Part shown: positions 26,071 to 35,945 of the stretch, one piece after another
How the letters are laid out: the number at the start of each line of letters is the position of its first letter
Numbering within the stretch: position 1 is the stretch's first letter
Assembly: GCF_017565705.1 (NCBI RefSeq)
Contig: NZ_JAGDYL010000015.1
Location: 1-64,000 of the forward strand
From: Leucobacter ruminantium
Lineage (GTDB): Bacteria > Actinomycetota > Actinomycetes > Actinomycetales > Microbacteriaceae
Length of the DNA: 64,000 nucleotides
Direction of reading: 5' to 3'
Made by a program: the position numbers and the translations under genes
Notes under the pieces: generated by a model
Databases searched by the model: none
What the model was told of the DNA's origin: nothing
What the model saw: only the letters and a program-made list of their open reading frames with translations

Positions 26071-28158
26071 TCAACGATTGAGATCCTCGAGCACATCATT
26101 GCCGCGAGCCCGGTCTGTGAAGGCTCCCTCCTCGTAGACCCGTCGCGGCCACCAGTCCACCGCCGGCACGATCGCATTCGAGAATTTCTGCGCGAGCGTC
26201 CTCACATAGGTCCCCGTGAGGTGGCTCTCATCGAGATAGGTGACGACCCCGCCCTGTGACGGTCGACACTCCCGGTCGGGGCAGATGAAGCCGTTGAGGT
26301 CGACCCAGATCACCCCGACCTCCTCGAGGGCGGCGATGTACGCGGGGTCTGTGCTGGTCTCGTAACGGAACGCACAGTCATCGCTGTCGTATCCGAAACG
26401 TGTTGCGCACTCGAACAGCGACGTCGGAATGCGAGGGTTGTCCCGCATCGCAACGAAACGGGTGCCCGGATAGGAATGCCGCGCATCGTCGATCCAGTCG
26501 ACGAGATCGGGTTGGGTCATCTCGAACTCATGGTATGTCTGCGTGCCGAAAAGGACGACGAGATCGGGCTGCTGAGTAGCGATGTAGGCGGCGGCCCGAT
26601 CCCAGAGATCGACGCATTCCGGCCCCACTCCTTCTCGCGACATGTAGTAGCAACCCGGCGAGACCTGGGTGCGGAATCCCCACCCAGGGTGGCGGTTCAC
26701 CGCTTCCAGCAGCGCGGCATTGAACTGAGTGGAATGGGAGCTCCCGATCGCGTAGACGACACGTTCGGCTTCACCCTCGACTGCTGGAATCTCGTAGCAC
26801 AGTTCGGTGAGGAACGGGTCGTCGGCCGCGCAGTCCTGGCCCGCCGAGACCCAGTCGCTCGTCACCAGGCTCACCGCAGGCAGGGGCCCCGTATCGCGCG
26901 AAGTCATGCCCGGGGCATTCGCCCCGGCTTCGGAAACGCGGAGCGCCTCGATCGCGGCCCTGTCCTGCCGGAGCTGTTGCGTCAGGCGCATCGTCCCAGC
27001 TCCCACCACGCCGACCACGAGGACGATGCTGAGGAGGATCGCGACCGGACTGCGCCATCCCGTTCTCGGAAGCCAGCGCTTCCGCGCGGGTCGGTCTCGT
27101 TTGAGCCAGGCGGCGACGGGCCGCTCGAAGCACCGGGCGATCACAAAGCTCAGCGCGCCGGACACTCCCAGAATGAGCAGCCCCTGCCACCAGTTCACCC
27201 GCTCCAGCCCGACCGCCCAGAGGAAGAGCACGAGCACCGGCCAGTGCGTGAGGTAGAGCGCATAGGTGTAGCCGCCGAGCTTGTTGAGTGCACCGTGCGC
27301 AAGGATGCGGTCCGCCCCGAAACGAGTGGGAGCCCCTGCCGATATGATCACCAGCGCCGCAGCGGAAACCGGCCATAGCGCCGCCCAGCCGGGGAAGCTG
27401 GATTCCACGGGTAGCACGAAACCGCAAGCGAGCATCGCGACGATACCGAGCCAAGACGCACAGCTTCGAACGATCCACGGTACTCGCAGCCAGGGCTGTA
27501 CGAGGGCGAGAACCGAGCCGACCGCGAACTCCCACACCCGGGCGGCTGTGTCGAAATACGCATAGGCCTGATTCTGATCCGTGAGCCACACCGAGTAGGC
27601 GAACGAACCGACCGCGAGAACGGAGAACATCCCCAGCAGCATCTTCCGAACGGGGAATCCCAGGTAGCGGGCTCCCGCATCTCCGATGAGGTGGAGCAAC
27701 GCGAAGAGGATGAACACCTGCCCCTGGACGGACAGCGACCAGAAGTGCTGGAACGGACTCGCAGAGGAACGGTCGGCAGCGAAGTAGTCGACCGTGGCGT
27801 CCTGCAGACGCATGTTCTCGAAGTAGAAGAGCGAGCCGAGGGCGTCCGATAGGGACCCCTGCCAGTGATTGGCAGGCAGGAAGGCGAAGACTCCGACCGT
27901 GATCAGAGCGATCGTTACGGCAGCGGCCGGAAGCAGTCGGGAGAATTTCTTGATGAGGTACGAGACGGGCCTTGTGATCGAGCCGCCCTCGCTGCGGAGG
28001 GCGAGCGACCGGGTCATGAGATAGGCGGAGACGAGGAGGAATACATCGACCCCTCCGGACACCTTTCCGAACCAGATATGAAAGGTCGCCACCATGAGCA
28101 GAGCGAGCGTCCTCAGCCCTTGAATCTCGGGGATGTACCCCGCTTTGCGATCGGCCAT
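26071..28158 (-). CDS. OafA/YrhL-type O-acyltransferase with SGNH domain
   Basis: This encodes 695 aa. Residues about 10-375 are an acyltransferase-3 membrane domain of ten or eleven helices with the conserved His in VATFHIWFGKVSGGVDVFLL. Residues about 440-690 are an extracytoplasmic SGNH domain: IGSSHSTQF with the catalytic Ser, and DESHLT carrying the Asp/His pair. The usual GDSH is changed to GSSH; the nucleophile Ser is kept. Such proteins O-acetylate surface glycans, passing acetyl groups across the membrane. It is probably a decorator of the polysaccharide exported by the adjacent Wzm/Wzt. A 268-base gap to its right holds the ABC operon promoter region and no supported gene. Confidence 0.88.
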   Translation of the reverse strand: MADRKAGYIPEIQGLRTLALLMVATFHIWFGKVSGGVDVFLLVSAYLMTRSLALRSEGGSITRPVSYLIKKFSRLLPAAAVTIALITVGVFAFLPANHWQGSLSDALGSLFYFENMRLQDATVDYFAADRSSASPFQHFWSLSVQGQVFILFALLHLIGDAGARYLGFPVRKMLLGMFSVLAVGSFAYSVWLTDQNQAYAYFDTAARVWEFAVGSVLALVQPWLRVPWIVRSCASWLGIVAMLACGFVLPVESSFPGWAALWPVSAAALVIISAGAPTRFGADRILAHGALNKLGGYTYALYLTHWPVLVLFLWAVGLERVNWWQGLLILGVSGALSFVIARCFERPVAAWLKRDRPARKRWLPRTGWRSPVAILLSIVLVVGVVGAGTMRLTQQLRQDRAAIEALRVSEAGANAPGMTSRDTGPLPAVSLVTSDWVSAGQDCAADDPFLTELCYEIPAVEGEAERVVYAIGSSHSTQFNAALLEAVNRHPGWGFRTQVSPGCYYMSREGVGPECVDLWDRAAAYIATQQPDLVVLFGTQTYHEFEMTQPDLVDWIDDARHSYPGTRFVAMRDNPRIPTSLFECATRFGYDSDDCAFRYETSTDPAYIAALEEVGVIWVDLNGFICPDRECRPSQGGVVTYLDESHLTGTYVRTLAQKFSNAIVPAVDWWPRRVYEEGAFTDRARGNDVLEDLNR

Positions 28159-28426
28159 GCACCTGCCTCAAGCATCGTCTCGAGCGAATCAGCTTGCCAG
28201 TCTAGAACGCGGAGCACCAGGTAGCCGAACCTTGGACGATGGCCGAACTTGCTCTCGCCGAGGTCTACCTTGCCCTCGATCGCACGGATGAGAGCCGATC
28301 GGCCGGGCACTGCACTGCTCTTCATCGGCGACCGAAGGTCTCAGGACCGGTGGGGTAAAGTGTGAGGGATGCCCGGACGCTATCGCCCGGCGCGAGGCAG
28401 TGTCGGGCTGCCGTCACTGGAGGATC

Positions 28427-29356
28427 ATGAATCAGGCTGAACGTTTCGAATCGCTGGCTCAGCAGCCGTTCTCGACGATCGGTGTCCCCGCCGACTCTGG
28501 CAAATCGCATGCCAGTTACAAGGGCTTCCTCAGCACCTCTCGGGAGATCATCCAGAATCGCAGCATGCTTGCCCTGCTCGTCAGGCGAGACATCAAGTCG
28601 CGGTATAAGGACAGCTCCCTCGGACTCATATGGACGCTGATCCGCCCGCTCACCCAGCTTGCCATCTACTTCGTCGTCGTCGGCAAGTTCCTGGGTGCAG
28701 AGCGAGGCATCCCCGACTTCGCCATCTACATCTTCACCGGACTCACTGCCTACGGCCTCTTCTCAGAGATCGTCTCGGGCGGCACCGCCTCGATCCTCGG
28801 CAATGCGGGCCTGGTCAAGAAGGTCTACGTTCCACGAGAGCTGTTCCCGTTGGCGGCCACCGGTACCGCGCTCTTCAACTTCGCCATCCAACTGGCCATC
28901 CTGATCGTCATCGTCCTAGTGACGGGCAAGTTCCACATCAGCTGGAATCTGCTCTATCTCATCCCGTCCCTGATCGTGCTCATCAGCTTCGGGCTCGCCC
29001 TCGCGCTTCTGTTCTCCGCATGGTTCGTCTACCTGCGCGACATCGGATACTTCGTCGAGATCGCAGTCATGGTGCTGATGTGGGCCTCTCCCATTCTGTA
29101 CTCTTGGCAGATGGTCCACGACGTGGTCATGGGAATCGGCCTGCCGTGGCTTCTTCAGATCTACACGGCGAACCCGGTCACTCTCGCGGTGCTCGGCTTC
29201 CAGGAGTCCATCTGGGGAACCGCGGAACGAGGATTGGCACTCCCAGAGAATCTCATGACCCAGTTGTGCGTCGCTGCAGTCCTCGGCCTCCTCTGCGTGG
29301 TCGGTGCGCAACGCATCTTCGCCCGTATGCAGGGCAACTTTGCCCAGGAGCTCTAG
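28427..29356 (+). CDS. wzm: Polysaccharide ABC exporter permease (Wzm/TagG-like)
   Basis: This encodes 309 aa. ATG 28427 follows GGAGG by four bases, so I reject the in-frame start at 28400. An N-terminal amphipathic segment (LLVRRDIKSRYKDSSLGLIWTLI) precedes six membrane helices. This order and the WxxIRPL(T)Q sequence are typical of ABC-2 permeases of the Wzm/TagG group. It forms the channel that moves a completed undecaprenyl-linked polysaccharide across the membrane. The ATPase gene follows seven bases downstream. TAAAGT about 70 bases upstream may be its -10 box. Confidence 0.9.
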   Translation: MNQAERFESLAQQPFSTIGVPADSGKSHASYKGFLSTSREIIQNRSMLALLVRRDIKSRYKDSSLGLIWTLIRPLTQLAIYFVVVGKFLGAERGIPDFAIYIFTGLTAYGLFSEIVSGGTASILGNAGLVKKVYVPRELFPLAATGTALFNFAIQLAILIVIVLVTGKFHISWNLLYLIPSLIVLISFGLALALLFSAWFVYLRDIGYFVEIAVMVLMWASPILYSWQMVHDVVMGIGLPWLLQIYTANPVTLAVLGFQESIWGTAERGLALPENLMTQLCVAAVLGLLCVVGAQRIFARMQGNFAQEL

Positions 29357-29363
29357 CCGCAAC

Positions 29364-30614
29364 ATGTCACCACTTCATCAGGCCTCCGACCACGCACCGG
29401 TTGTTATCACCGCGGATCACATCAGCAAGCAGTTCGTGCTGCGTCGCGACAATTCGCTCAAGGACCGACTGCTGTCCTTCCGAACAGGCCGACAGAATCG
29501 CGAGGAATTCGTCGCCCTGGACGACGTCAGCATCGAGGTCAAGGCCGGTCACACCGTAGCCTTGATCGGCCACAACGGGTCGGGGAAGAGCACCCTGCTG
29601 AAGATCATCGGCGGCATCCTCGACCCGACATCCGGCACTATTTCACGACGCGGACGCATCGCGGCCCTTCTCGAGCTCGGCGCGGGCTTCCACCCCGATC
29701 TCAGCGGGCGCGACAACGTGTACCTCAATGCTTCGCTCCTGGGCATGAGCCGCGCGGAGACCGAGGCGGTGTTCGACGATATCGTCTCCTTCGCCGAGCT
29801 CGAGGACTTCATCGACACGCAGGTGAAGTTCTACTCGTCCGGCATGTACGTCCGCCTCGCTTTCGCCGTCGCCGTGCACACCGATCCCGATATCCTGCTC
29901 GTCGACGAAGTGCTCGCCGTCGGCGACGAGGCCTTCCAGCGCAAGTGCATGGATACGATCCGCCGTTTCCAGGCCGAGGGCCGCACGATCCTGCTCGTTA
30001 CCCACAACCTCGGCCAGGTGGTCGAACTCGCAGACAGCGCCGTGCTTCTGCACCACGGCCAGCTCGTCTACGAGGGGGAGCCCCGCGAGGCGGTCGCCCA
30101 GTTCCGCGACCTTCTAGAGGAACGCAGGCTCGAGCACGAAGCAGCTCATGCTCCTACAGAAGACGCAGGGGATGGCGCGCCGGACACAGCACGCCCCCAG
30201 TTGAAGGCAGAAGTACGCGCATATGGTGATCAGCCGGACCTCGCACTGGAGCCGGGCGGGACGCTGACCGTAGAAGTCAATCTCACGGGTGAATTGGAAC
30301 TCGACGACTGGGCTTGCGGCGTACAGATCGACAGCACGATGGGAAGTGCTGTTCTCGGCACCTCAACGCCCAGGCTCAACCATTCGGCTAGGCCGATCTC
30401 GGGCGCTTGTTCCCTACGTTTTGTATTCGAGGACGTGCAGCTCGGCACCGGTAAGTTCTTCGTGAACGTGTCGATCCTCTCCGCGGATCGCGTTCATCTC
30501 TTCGACTGGCTGCAGGCCTGCTCGTTCAACACACGAGCACCTGAGGTGTCAAGCGGGCTCACCTTCGCCCGCCCTTCGGTGACCTCGGTATACACAGATT
30601 CAGCATCAGAATGA
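29364..30614 (+). CDS. wzt: Polysaccharide ABC exporter ATPase (Wzt/TagH-like)
   Basis: This encodes 416 aa from ATG 29364. Walker A GHNGSGKST is at 69-77, the signature YSSGM at 157-161, Walker B ILLVDE at 177-182 and the switch His at 214. After the ATPase domain (to about 250) comes an acidic linker and a beta-rich C-terminal domain (about 275-416), as in Wzt proteins that recognise a modified chain end. That would make export depend on a terminal cap. The partner permease is seven bases upstream. The next gene is convergent, so the operon ends here. Confidence 0.9.
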   Translation: MSPLHQASDHAPVVITADHISKQFVLRRDNSLKDRLLSFRTGRQNREEFVALDDVSIEVKAGHTVALIGHNGSGKSTLLKIIGGILDPTSGTISRRGRIAALLELGAGFHPDLSGRDNVYLNASLLGMSRAETEAVFDDIVSFAELEDFIDTQVKFYSSGMYVRLAFAVAVHTDPDILLVDEVLAVGDEAFQRKCMDTIRRFQAEGRTILLVTHNLGQVVELADSAVLLHHGQLVYEGEPREAVAQFRDLLEERRLEHEAAHAPTEDAGDGAPDTARPQLKAEVRAYGDQPDLALEPGGTLTVEVNLTGELELDDWACGVQIDSTMGSAVLGTSTPRLNHSARPISGACSLRFVFEDVQLGTGKFFVNVSILSADRVHLFDWLQACSFNTRAPEVSSGLTFARPSVTSVYTDSASE

Positions 30615-30641
30615 GGTCGGTTCTGCCTCACCCGTCTGGCG

Positions 30642-31610
30642 TTACTGAAGGTCAAATGAAGCCAACGCGTCTCTGAGCAGAACCCTAGCCCGGGCATCGA
30701 AGGAATGGTCTCTGAGCACTTCTTCGGCTTTATCTCGCCTCTCCGCAGTGTTCGGCCATAGATCATCCCTGTCCAGGAGTTGAATGAGCTCCTGGAGACT
30801 ACCGTAGGTACGCACCATAGGACCGAATAATTCGTCCATGCCCTGAACACGATCCGAGACTACGCACGCGCCGGAAGCCACTGCCTCGAAGAGCCTGTTG
30901 GAGATGAATCCTTCCTGCTTCATGTCCTCCCAGTGATCATTGAGAACTCTACGAGCACCACGATAGGCGGCAGGAACAGCCTCAAAGCTCAGATGGTCCG
31001 CTCGAATGTAGCGCGCCTCGACGTATTCCTCCCACCCGTGACCGTAGATTTGCAGTTGCGCTCCAACGCGCACCGCATCAAGCACCACGGGGCGTTCCAC
31101 TCCTCGCGTCGTTCCGACAAAAAGAATGTCATGGGGATCGGCGGGCCCGGTAGCAGCAAACCTGTCCTGAGAAGCCGCTTGCAGCAGTGGCACCACGAAC
31201 GTCCCCGTCCTCCGGCTGCGTTCACCAGCCCATTTCTCGCTTGCCGCGTATACGTGGTCCCAGCCTCGATCGATCTCCCGATCGTCCACCATCTCAGGAT
31301 GGCTAATGATCCACAGCATGTTGACGGCATTCGACACCGGAGTCGGCTCGGCAAGCCCACGCAGCCACAGCACGACGTCGTCCCAGCCGCCTCCCGGCGC
31401 TTCTAGCGGAGCACCCAGTCGATCGATACGCACAGTCTGTCCAAGGCGCCGCAACGCCAATGCTAAGTCATCGGCGAACGCTACGTCTCCCCAGGCATCG
31501 CCTGCAGCCCCTTGAGGAGCACTGATCTTGACTACCCAGCGAAGTCGTCTGCGAGCGAGCCTGACTCTACGGGCAAAACGCTCACGCAGCCCCGAGCGCG
31601 CGGAGCTCAT
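30642..31610 (-). CDS. GT4-like glycosyltransferase
   Basis: This encodes 322 aa. ATG 31610 overlaps the rmlA stop by four bases (ATGA). The N-terminus is strongly basic and Arg-rich (about residues 5-27), followed by [18 protein letters not shown]. The C-terminal half has [19 protein letters not shown] and the GT-B donor motif [19 protein letters not shown]. The DAW-GD near the N-terminus and HPEM-like signals match DUF3880/GT4 transferases of surface polysaccharide loci. Co-transcription with rmlA and ugd suggests it uses dTDP-rhamnose or UDP-glucuronate; that is inference. GC content is somewhat lower than in rmlA. Confidence 0.78.
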   Translation of the reverse strand: MSSARSGLRERFARRVRLARRRLRWVVKISAPQGAAGDAWGDVAFADDLALALRRLGQTVRIDRLGAPLEAPGGGWDDVVLWLRGLAEPTPVSNAVNMLWIISHPEMVDDREIDRGWDHVYAASEKWAGERSRRTGTFVVPLLQAASQDRFAATGPADPHDILFVGTTRGVERPVVLDAVRVGAQLQIYGHGWEEYVEARYIRADHLSFEAVPAAYRGARRVLNDHWEDMKQEGFISNRLFEAVASGACVVSDRVQGMDELFGPMVRTYGSLQELIQLLDRDDLWPNTAERRDKAEEVLRDHSFDARARVLLRDALASFDLQ

Positions 31611-32467
31611 CTATGAAGCATCTCCAGGTACTTCCCGTACCCGCTCTTCACCAGCGGCACTGCGAGCTCGGCGAGTTGCACGTCATCGATCCAGCCGTTA
31701 CGCCACGCGATCTCCTCGATGCAGCCCACCTTGAAACCCTGCCGATCCTCGATCACGCGCACATACTCAGATGCCTGCATCATCGACTCGAAGGTGCCCG
31801 TGTCGAGCCACGCGGTTCCGCGATCGAGAGTCTGCACCGTCAGCTTGCCCGCGTTGAGGTACTCCTCGTTGACGCTGGAGATCTCGAGCTCCCCTCGAGC
31901 GCTCGGCTCGATCGTCTTCGAGATGCGCACCACGTCGTTGTCGTAGAAGTAGAGCCCCGGCACAGCGTAGTTGCTCTTCGGCTGGGTCGGCTTCTCCTCG
32001 ATCGAGATCGCGCGCATGTCCCCGTCGAACTCGACGACTCCATACGCTGTCGGATTCGCGACATGATATGCAAACACGACCGCGCCTTCGATCTCAGTGT
32101 GCTTACGCAGGCTCGTTCCAAGGCCGACACCATGAAAGATGTTGTCGCCGAGCACCAGCGCGACGCTGTCATCACCAATGAACTCCTCACCGATGATGAA
32201 GGCCTGCGCCAGCCCATCGGGCGAGGGCTGCACAGCGTACTCGAGCCTCATCCCGAGGTGCGAACCGTCGCCGAGCAGCGCTCGGAACTGGTCGTTGTAC
32301 TCAGGCGTGGTGATGATCAGTACCTCGTTGATGCCTGCCATCATCAGTGTCGACAGGGGGTAGTAGACCATCGGCTTGTCGTAGATCGGCATGAGCTGCT
32401 TGGAAATGCCCTTGGTGATGGGCCACAGCCGTGTGCCGGATCCTCCGGCGAGAATGATGCCCTTCAT
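31607..32467 (-). CDS. rmlA: Glucose-1-phosphate thymidylyltransferase
   Basis: This encodes 286 aa, the usual length for RmlA. The nucleotidyltransferase motif [13 protein letters not shown] starts at residue 8, followed by [17 protein letters not shown]. Further signatures are [11 protein letters not shown] and [19 protein letters not shown]. It makes dTDP-glucose from dTTP and glucose-1-phosphate, step 1 of dTDP-L-rhamnose synthesis. An AGGAAG ribosome site lies eight bases before ATG. rmlB and rmlCD lie 2.5 kb to the right on the other strand, so the complete pathway is in the window. It follows ugd with a 71-base gap. Confidence 0.96.
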   Translation of the reverse strand: MKGIILAGGSGTRLWPITKGISKQLMPIYDKPMVYYPLSTLMMAGINEVLIITTPEYNDQFRALLGDGSHLGMRLEYAVQPSPDGLAQAFIIGEEFIGDDSVALVLGDNIFHGVGLGTSLRKHTEIEGAVVFAYHVANPTAYGVVEFDGDMRAISIEEKPTQPKSNYAVPGLYFYDNDVVRISKTIEPSARGELEISSVNEEYLNAGKLTVQTLDRGTAWLDTGTFESMMQASEYVRVIEDRQGFKVGCIEEIAWRNGWIDDVQLAELAVPLVKSGYGKYLEMLHR

Positions 32468-32538
32468 GGGAGCACTTCCTTTCTACGATTCATGAAAATC
32501 CTAGCGACGGATTCCTCGGACACCCAGCCCATCCGGCC

Positions 32539-33858
32539 TCATGAGCGGCCGAGCCCTCGATACTGCCAGCCCGCAGCGCGCCATGCCTCGGGGTCGAGAC
32601 AGTTCCGGGCGTCGATGATGAGCGGGCGATCAACACCGGTGCGGCGCAGCGTCTGCGCGGGTTCGAGACGCCGGTACTCTTTCCACTCAGTGAGGAGCAC
32701 CACGATCTCGGCGCCGACGAGCGCCGTGTCGGTATCCGCCTCGTAGTGCAGTTCGGGATGACGCCTCCTGGCGTTCTCGATGCCCTGCGGGTCGGTCACC
32801 GTCAGCTCGGCGCCGCCTGCGCGCAGCGCCGCTGCCACGTCGAGCGCGGGTGAGTCGCGCACATCGTCGCTATCCGGCTTGAAGGTCGCGCCGAGCACGG
32901 CGATCCGGCGACCCGCGAGGGATCCCTCGCAGTGCTCCTCCACGAGCTGCACGACGCGCGCTCGTCGGCGCAGGTTGATCGCCTCGACCTCGCGCAGGAA
33001 GGCCACAGACTCTCCCACGCCGAGCTCCTCCGCTCGCGCCGCGAAGGCTCGGATGTCCTTCGGCAGGCATCCCCCACCGAATCCGACGCCCGCGTTCAGG
33101 AATCGTCGGCCGATCCTGGCGTCGTAGCCGATCGCATCGGCGAGCCTCGTCACATCCGCGCCGACCGCCTCGCTGACCTCGGCCATCGCGTTGATGAAGC
33201 TGATCTTCGTCGCGAGGAAGGCGTTTGCGGCCGCCTTCACGAGTTCCGCCGTGGCGAAGTCCGTCGCGACCTTCGGCGTCGCTGCAGCGAGCGCCTCGGC
33301 GTAGACCGCGTCGAGCAGCCTTTCGGCCGTGTCGGAGTTGCCGCCTGCGGGCAGGCCGTAGACGATGCGATCGGGGCTGAGCGTGTCTTGCACGGCGAAG
33401 CCCTCTCGCAGGAATTCGGGATTCCAGGCGAGCATCACTCCGGGCACCCGCTCCGACACCCACGACGACAGCCGCTCGGCCGTGCCGACGGGCACCGTCG
33501 ACTTGCCCACGAGCAGATTCCCCGGCGAGAGGTGAGGGATCAGGGCTTCGACCGCCGAATCGACATAGCTCATGTCCGCGGAGTTGTCGTTCGCGGACTG
33601 CGGGGTGCCGACGGCGATGAAGTGCACCTCGGCGCCCGCGGCCTCGCCGATATCGGTGGAGAAGCGCAGCCTCCCCGAGGCGAGTCCCGATCGCAGGAGC
33701 TCGTCGAGCCCGGGCTCGTAGAAAGGCGTGCGCCCCTCCGAGAGCAGTGCGACCTTGCCCGCATCGACGTCGATGCCCACGACGTCGTGGCCCAGATCCG
33801 CCATCGCCGCGGCGTGCACCGCACCCAGGTAACCGCAGCCGATCACCGAAATCCTCAT
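32539..33858 (-). CDS. ugd: UDP-glucose 6-dehydrogenase
   Basis: This encodes 439 aa from ATG 33858, which overlaps the upstream GT2 stop by four bases; AGGG lies just upstream. The Rossmann motif is VIGCGYLGAVHAA. The catalytic Cys is in GVGFGGGCLPKDIRAF, and FKPDSDDVRDSPALDV is the usual C-terminal NAD-side motif. It oxidises UDP-glucose to UDP-glucuronate, giving the polysaccharide an acidic sugar. A UDP-GlcNAc dehydrogenase (WbpA) is a related alternative that would feed the 3-acetamido pathway at 4-9.5 kb. The 16-base iterated palindrome (32915-32930) is inside the gene and encodes CEGSLAG. Confidence 0.92.
   Translation of the reverse strand: MRISVIGCGYLGAVHAAAMADLGHDVVGIDVDAGKVALLSEGRTPFYEPGLDELLRSGLASGRLRFSTDIGEAAGAEVHFIAVGTPQSANDNSADMSYVDSAVEALIPHLSPGNLLVGKSTVPVGTAERLSSWVSERVPGVMLAWNPEFLREGFAVQDTLSPDRIVYGLPAGGNSDTAERLLDAVYAEALAAATPKVATDFATAELVKAAANAFLATKISFINAMAEVSEAVGADVTRLADAIGYDARIGRRFLNAGVGFGGGCLPKDIRAFAARAEELGVGESVAFLREVEAINLRRRARVVQLVEEHCEGSLAGRRIAVLGATFKPDSDDVRDSPALDVAAALRAGGAELTVTDPQGIENARRRHPELHYEADTDTALVGAEIVVLLTEWKEYRRLEPAQTLRRTGVDRPLIIDARNCLDPEAWRAAGWQYRGLGRS
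32915..32930. repeat. Full-length iterated palindrome inside ugd
   Basis: GCGAGGGATCCCTCGC is a perfect 16-base palindrome. It is the full form of the GAGGGATC word that recurs about 25 times from here to the right end. Here it is read as E-G-S-L-A near the ugd C-terminal domain. It is the leftmost copy of the dense series. Confidence 0.8.
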
Positions 33859-34778
33859 GACGCCCTTTCCATGCGTTCCCCGCGCCGCGCCGCGGCGACC
33901 TTCAGGCCGCCTCGCAGACGCAAGCCGAGAGTGATGGCCCAGCGCAGCGGCGCGTTCCGGAATCCCGCGTACCGCTTGCCCATGAATCGTACGGCACTCT
34001 CGGTCATCGCCCGCTCCACGACCACCGCGTGATTCTTGGTCGAGTGCGCCCCGACGTGCTCGACGGAGACGACCGGATCGTAGACGTTGGTGAAGCCCGC
34101 GAGCCCGATGCGGTAGCCGAGGTCGATGTCCTCGAAGTGCATGAAGTAGGCCTCGTCCCACCCGCCGATCCGCTCGTACACGCTCTGCTTCACCATCACA
34201 GCAGCACCGGAGAGCGACCCGGCCGACCTGCGCCGCTCGTAGTCGGAGGCCTTCTGGTAGCGCCTGGTCCAGGGATTGCCTTTCCAAACTCTACCGAAGA
34301 GGGCGTGCCCGATACCGGTGCCGAGCGATGGGATGTCGCGCGCGGAGGGATAGGTGGTGCCGTCCTCGTTCAGGAGCCTGGGTCCGATCGAACCCGCATC
34401 CACATCACCGCTCAGCGAGTCGAGAAGCGGTTCCACCGCGGGCTCGACGAACCTCAGGTCGGGGTTGCAGAAGAAGTACGCGTCGAACGGGCGGTCTGCG
34501 CTCGAGCGCATGGCCTCTATCGCGCTCACCCCGCGGTTCATGCCGGCCCCGTACCCGGGATTGTCCGGGAGGGGGAGATACAAGGCCCCGAAACGGGAGG
34601 CGAGCGCCTCGACGCTCTCGTGATCCGGCTTGTTGTCGACGACCACGACCGGAATCTCATCGCCGTGGTGCTCTCGGAGGCTGGAGAGGAACACCTCGAG
34701 CGCCTCGCCGGAGCCATAGCTCACCGTGATGACGGCCGCGCGTGCGCGAACGTCGGAGGGCACGTGCGATCGAGTCAT
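33855..34778 (-). CDS. Family 2 glycosyltransferase (rhamnosyltransferase-like)
   Basis: This encodes 307 aa from ATG 34778 (GGATGGAG upstream). The frame is open to 34844, but an internal ATG with a ribosome site is preferred. GT-A motifs are AAVITVSYGSGEALEVFL, VVVDNKPDHESVE, FFCNPDLRF (the metal site, replaced DxD as in many WbbL-like enzymes) and ERIGGWDEAYFMHFEDIDLGYR. This pattern is typical of rhamnosyltransferases such as WbbL. It is the first gene of the leftward ugd-rmlA operon and is divergent from rmlB. A likely early step is the first rhamnose addition, by family resemblance only. Confidence 0.85.
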   Translation of the reverse strand: MTRSHVPSDVRARAAVITVSYGSGEALEVFLSSLREHHGDEIPVVVVDNKPDHESVEALASRFGALYLPLPDNPGYGAGMNRGVSAIEAMRSSADRPFDAYFFCNPDLRFVEPAVEPLLDSLSGDVDAGSIGPRLLNEDGTTYPSARDIPSLGTGIGHALFGRVWKGNPWTRRYQKASDYERRRSAGSLSGAAVMVKQSVYERIGGWDEAYFMHFEDIDLGYRIGLAGFTNVYDPVVSVEHVGAHSTKNHAVVVERAMTESAVRFMGKRYAGFRNAPLRWAITLGLRLRGGLKVAAARRGERMERAS

Positions 34779-34842
34779 GCACTCCATCCTAGGTCGCGCC
34801 TGCCGACCCCTCGCCCGTGAGCGAGCACCGCCGCTCCCCACC

Positions 34843-35943
<1,101 letters not shown>

Positions 35944-35945
35944 GC

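Noticed and set aside
28113-28325. A 70-codon leftward open frame in the gap between the OafA gene and wzm
   Set aside because: It overlaps the OafA start, has no ribosome site and no recognisable motif. The gap is better explained as the promoter region of wzm/wzt.
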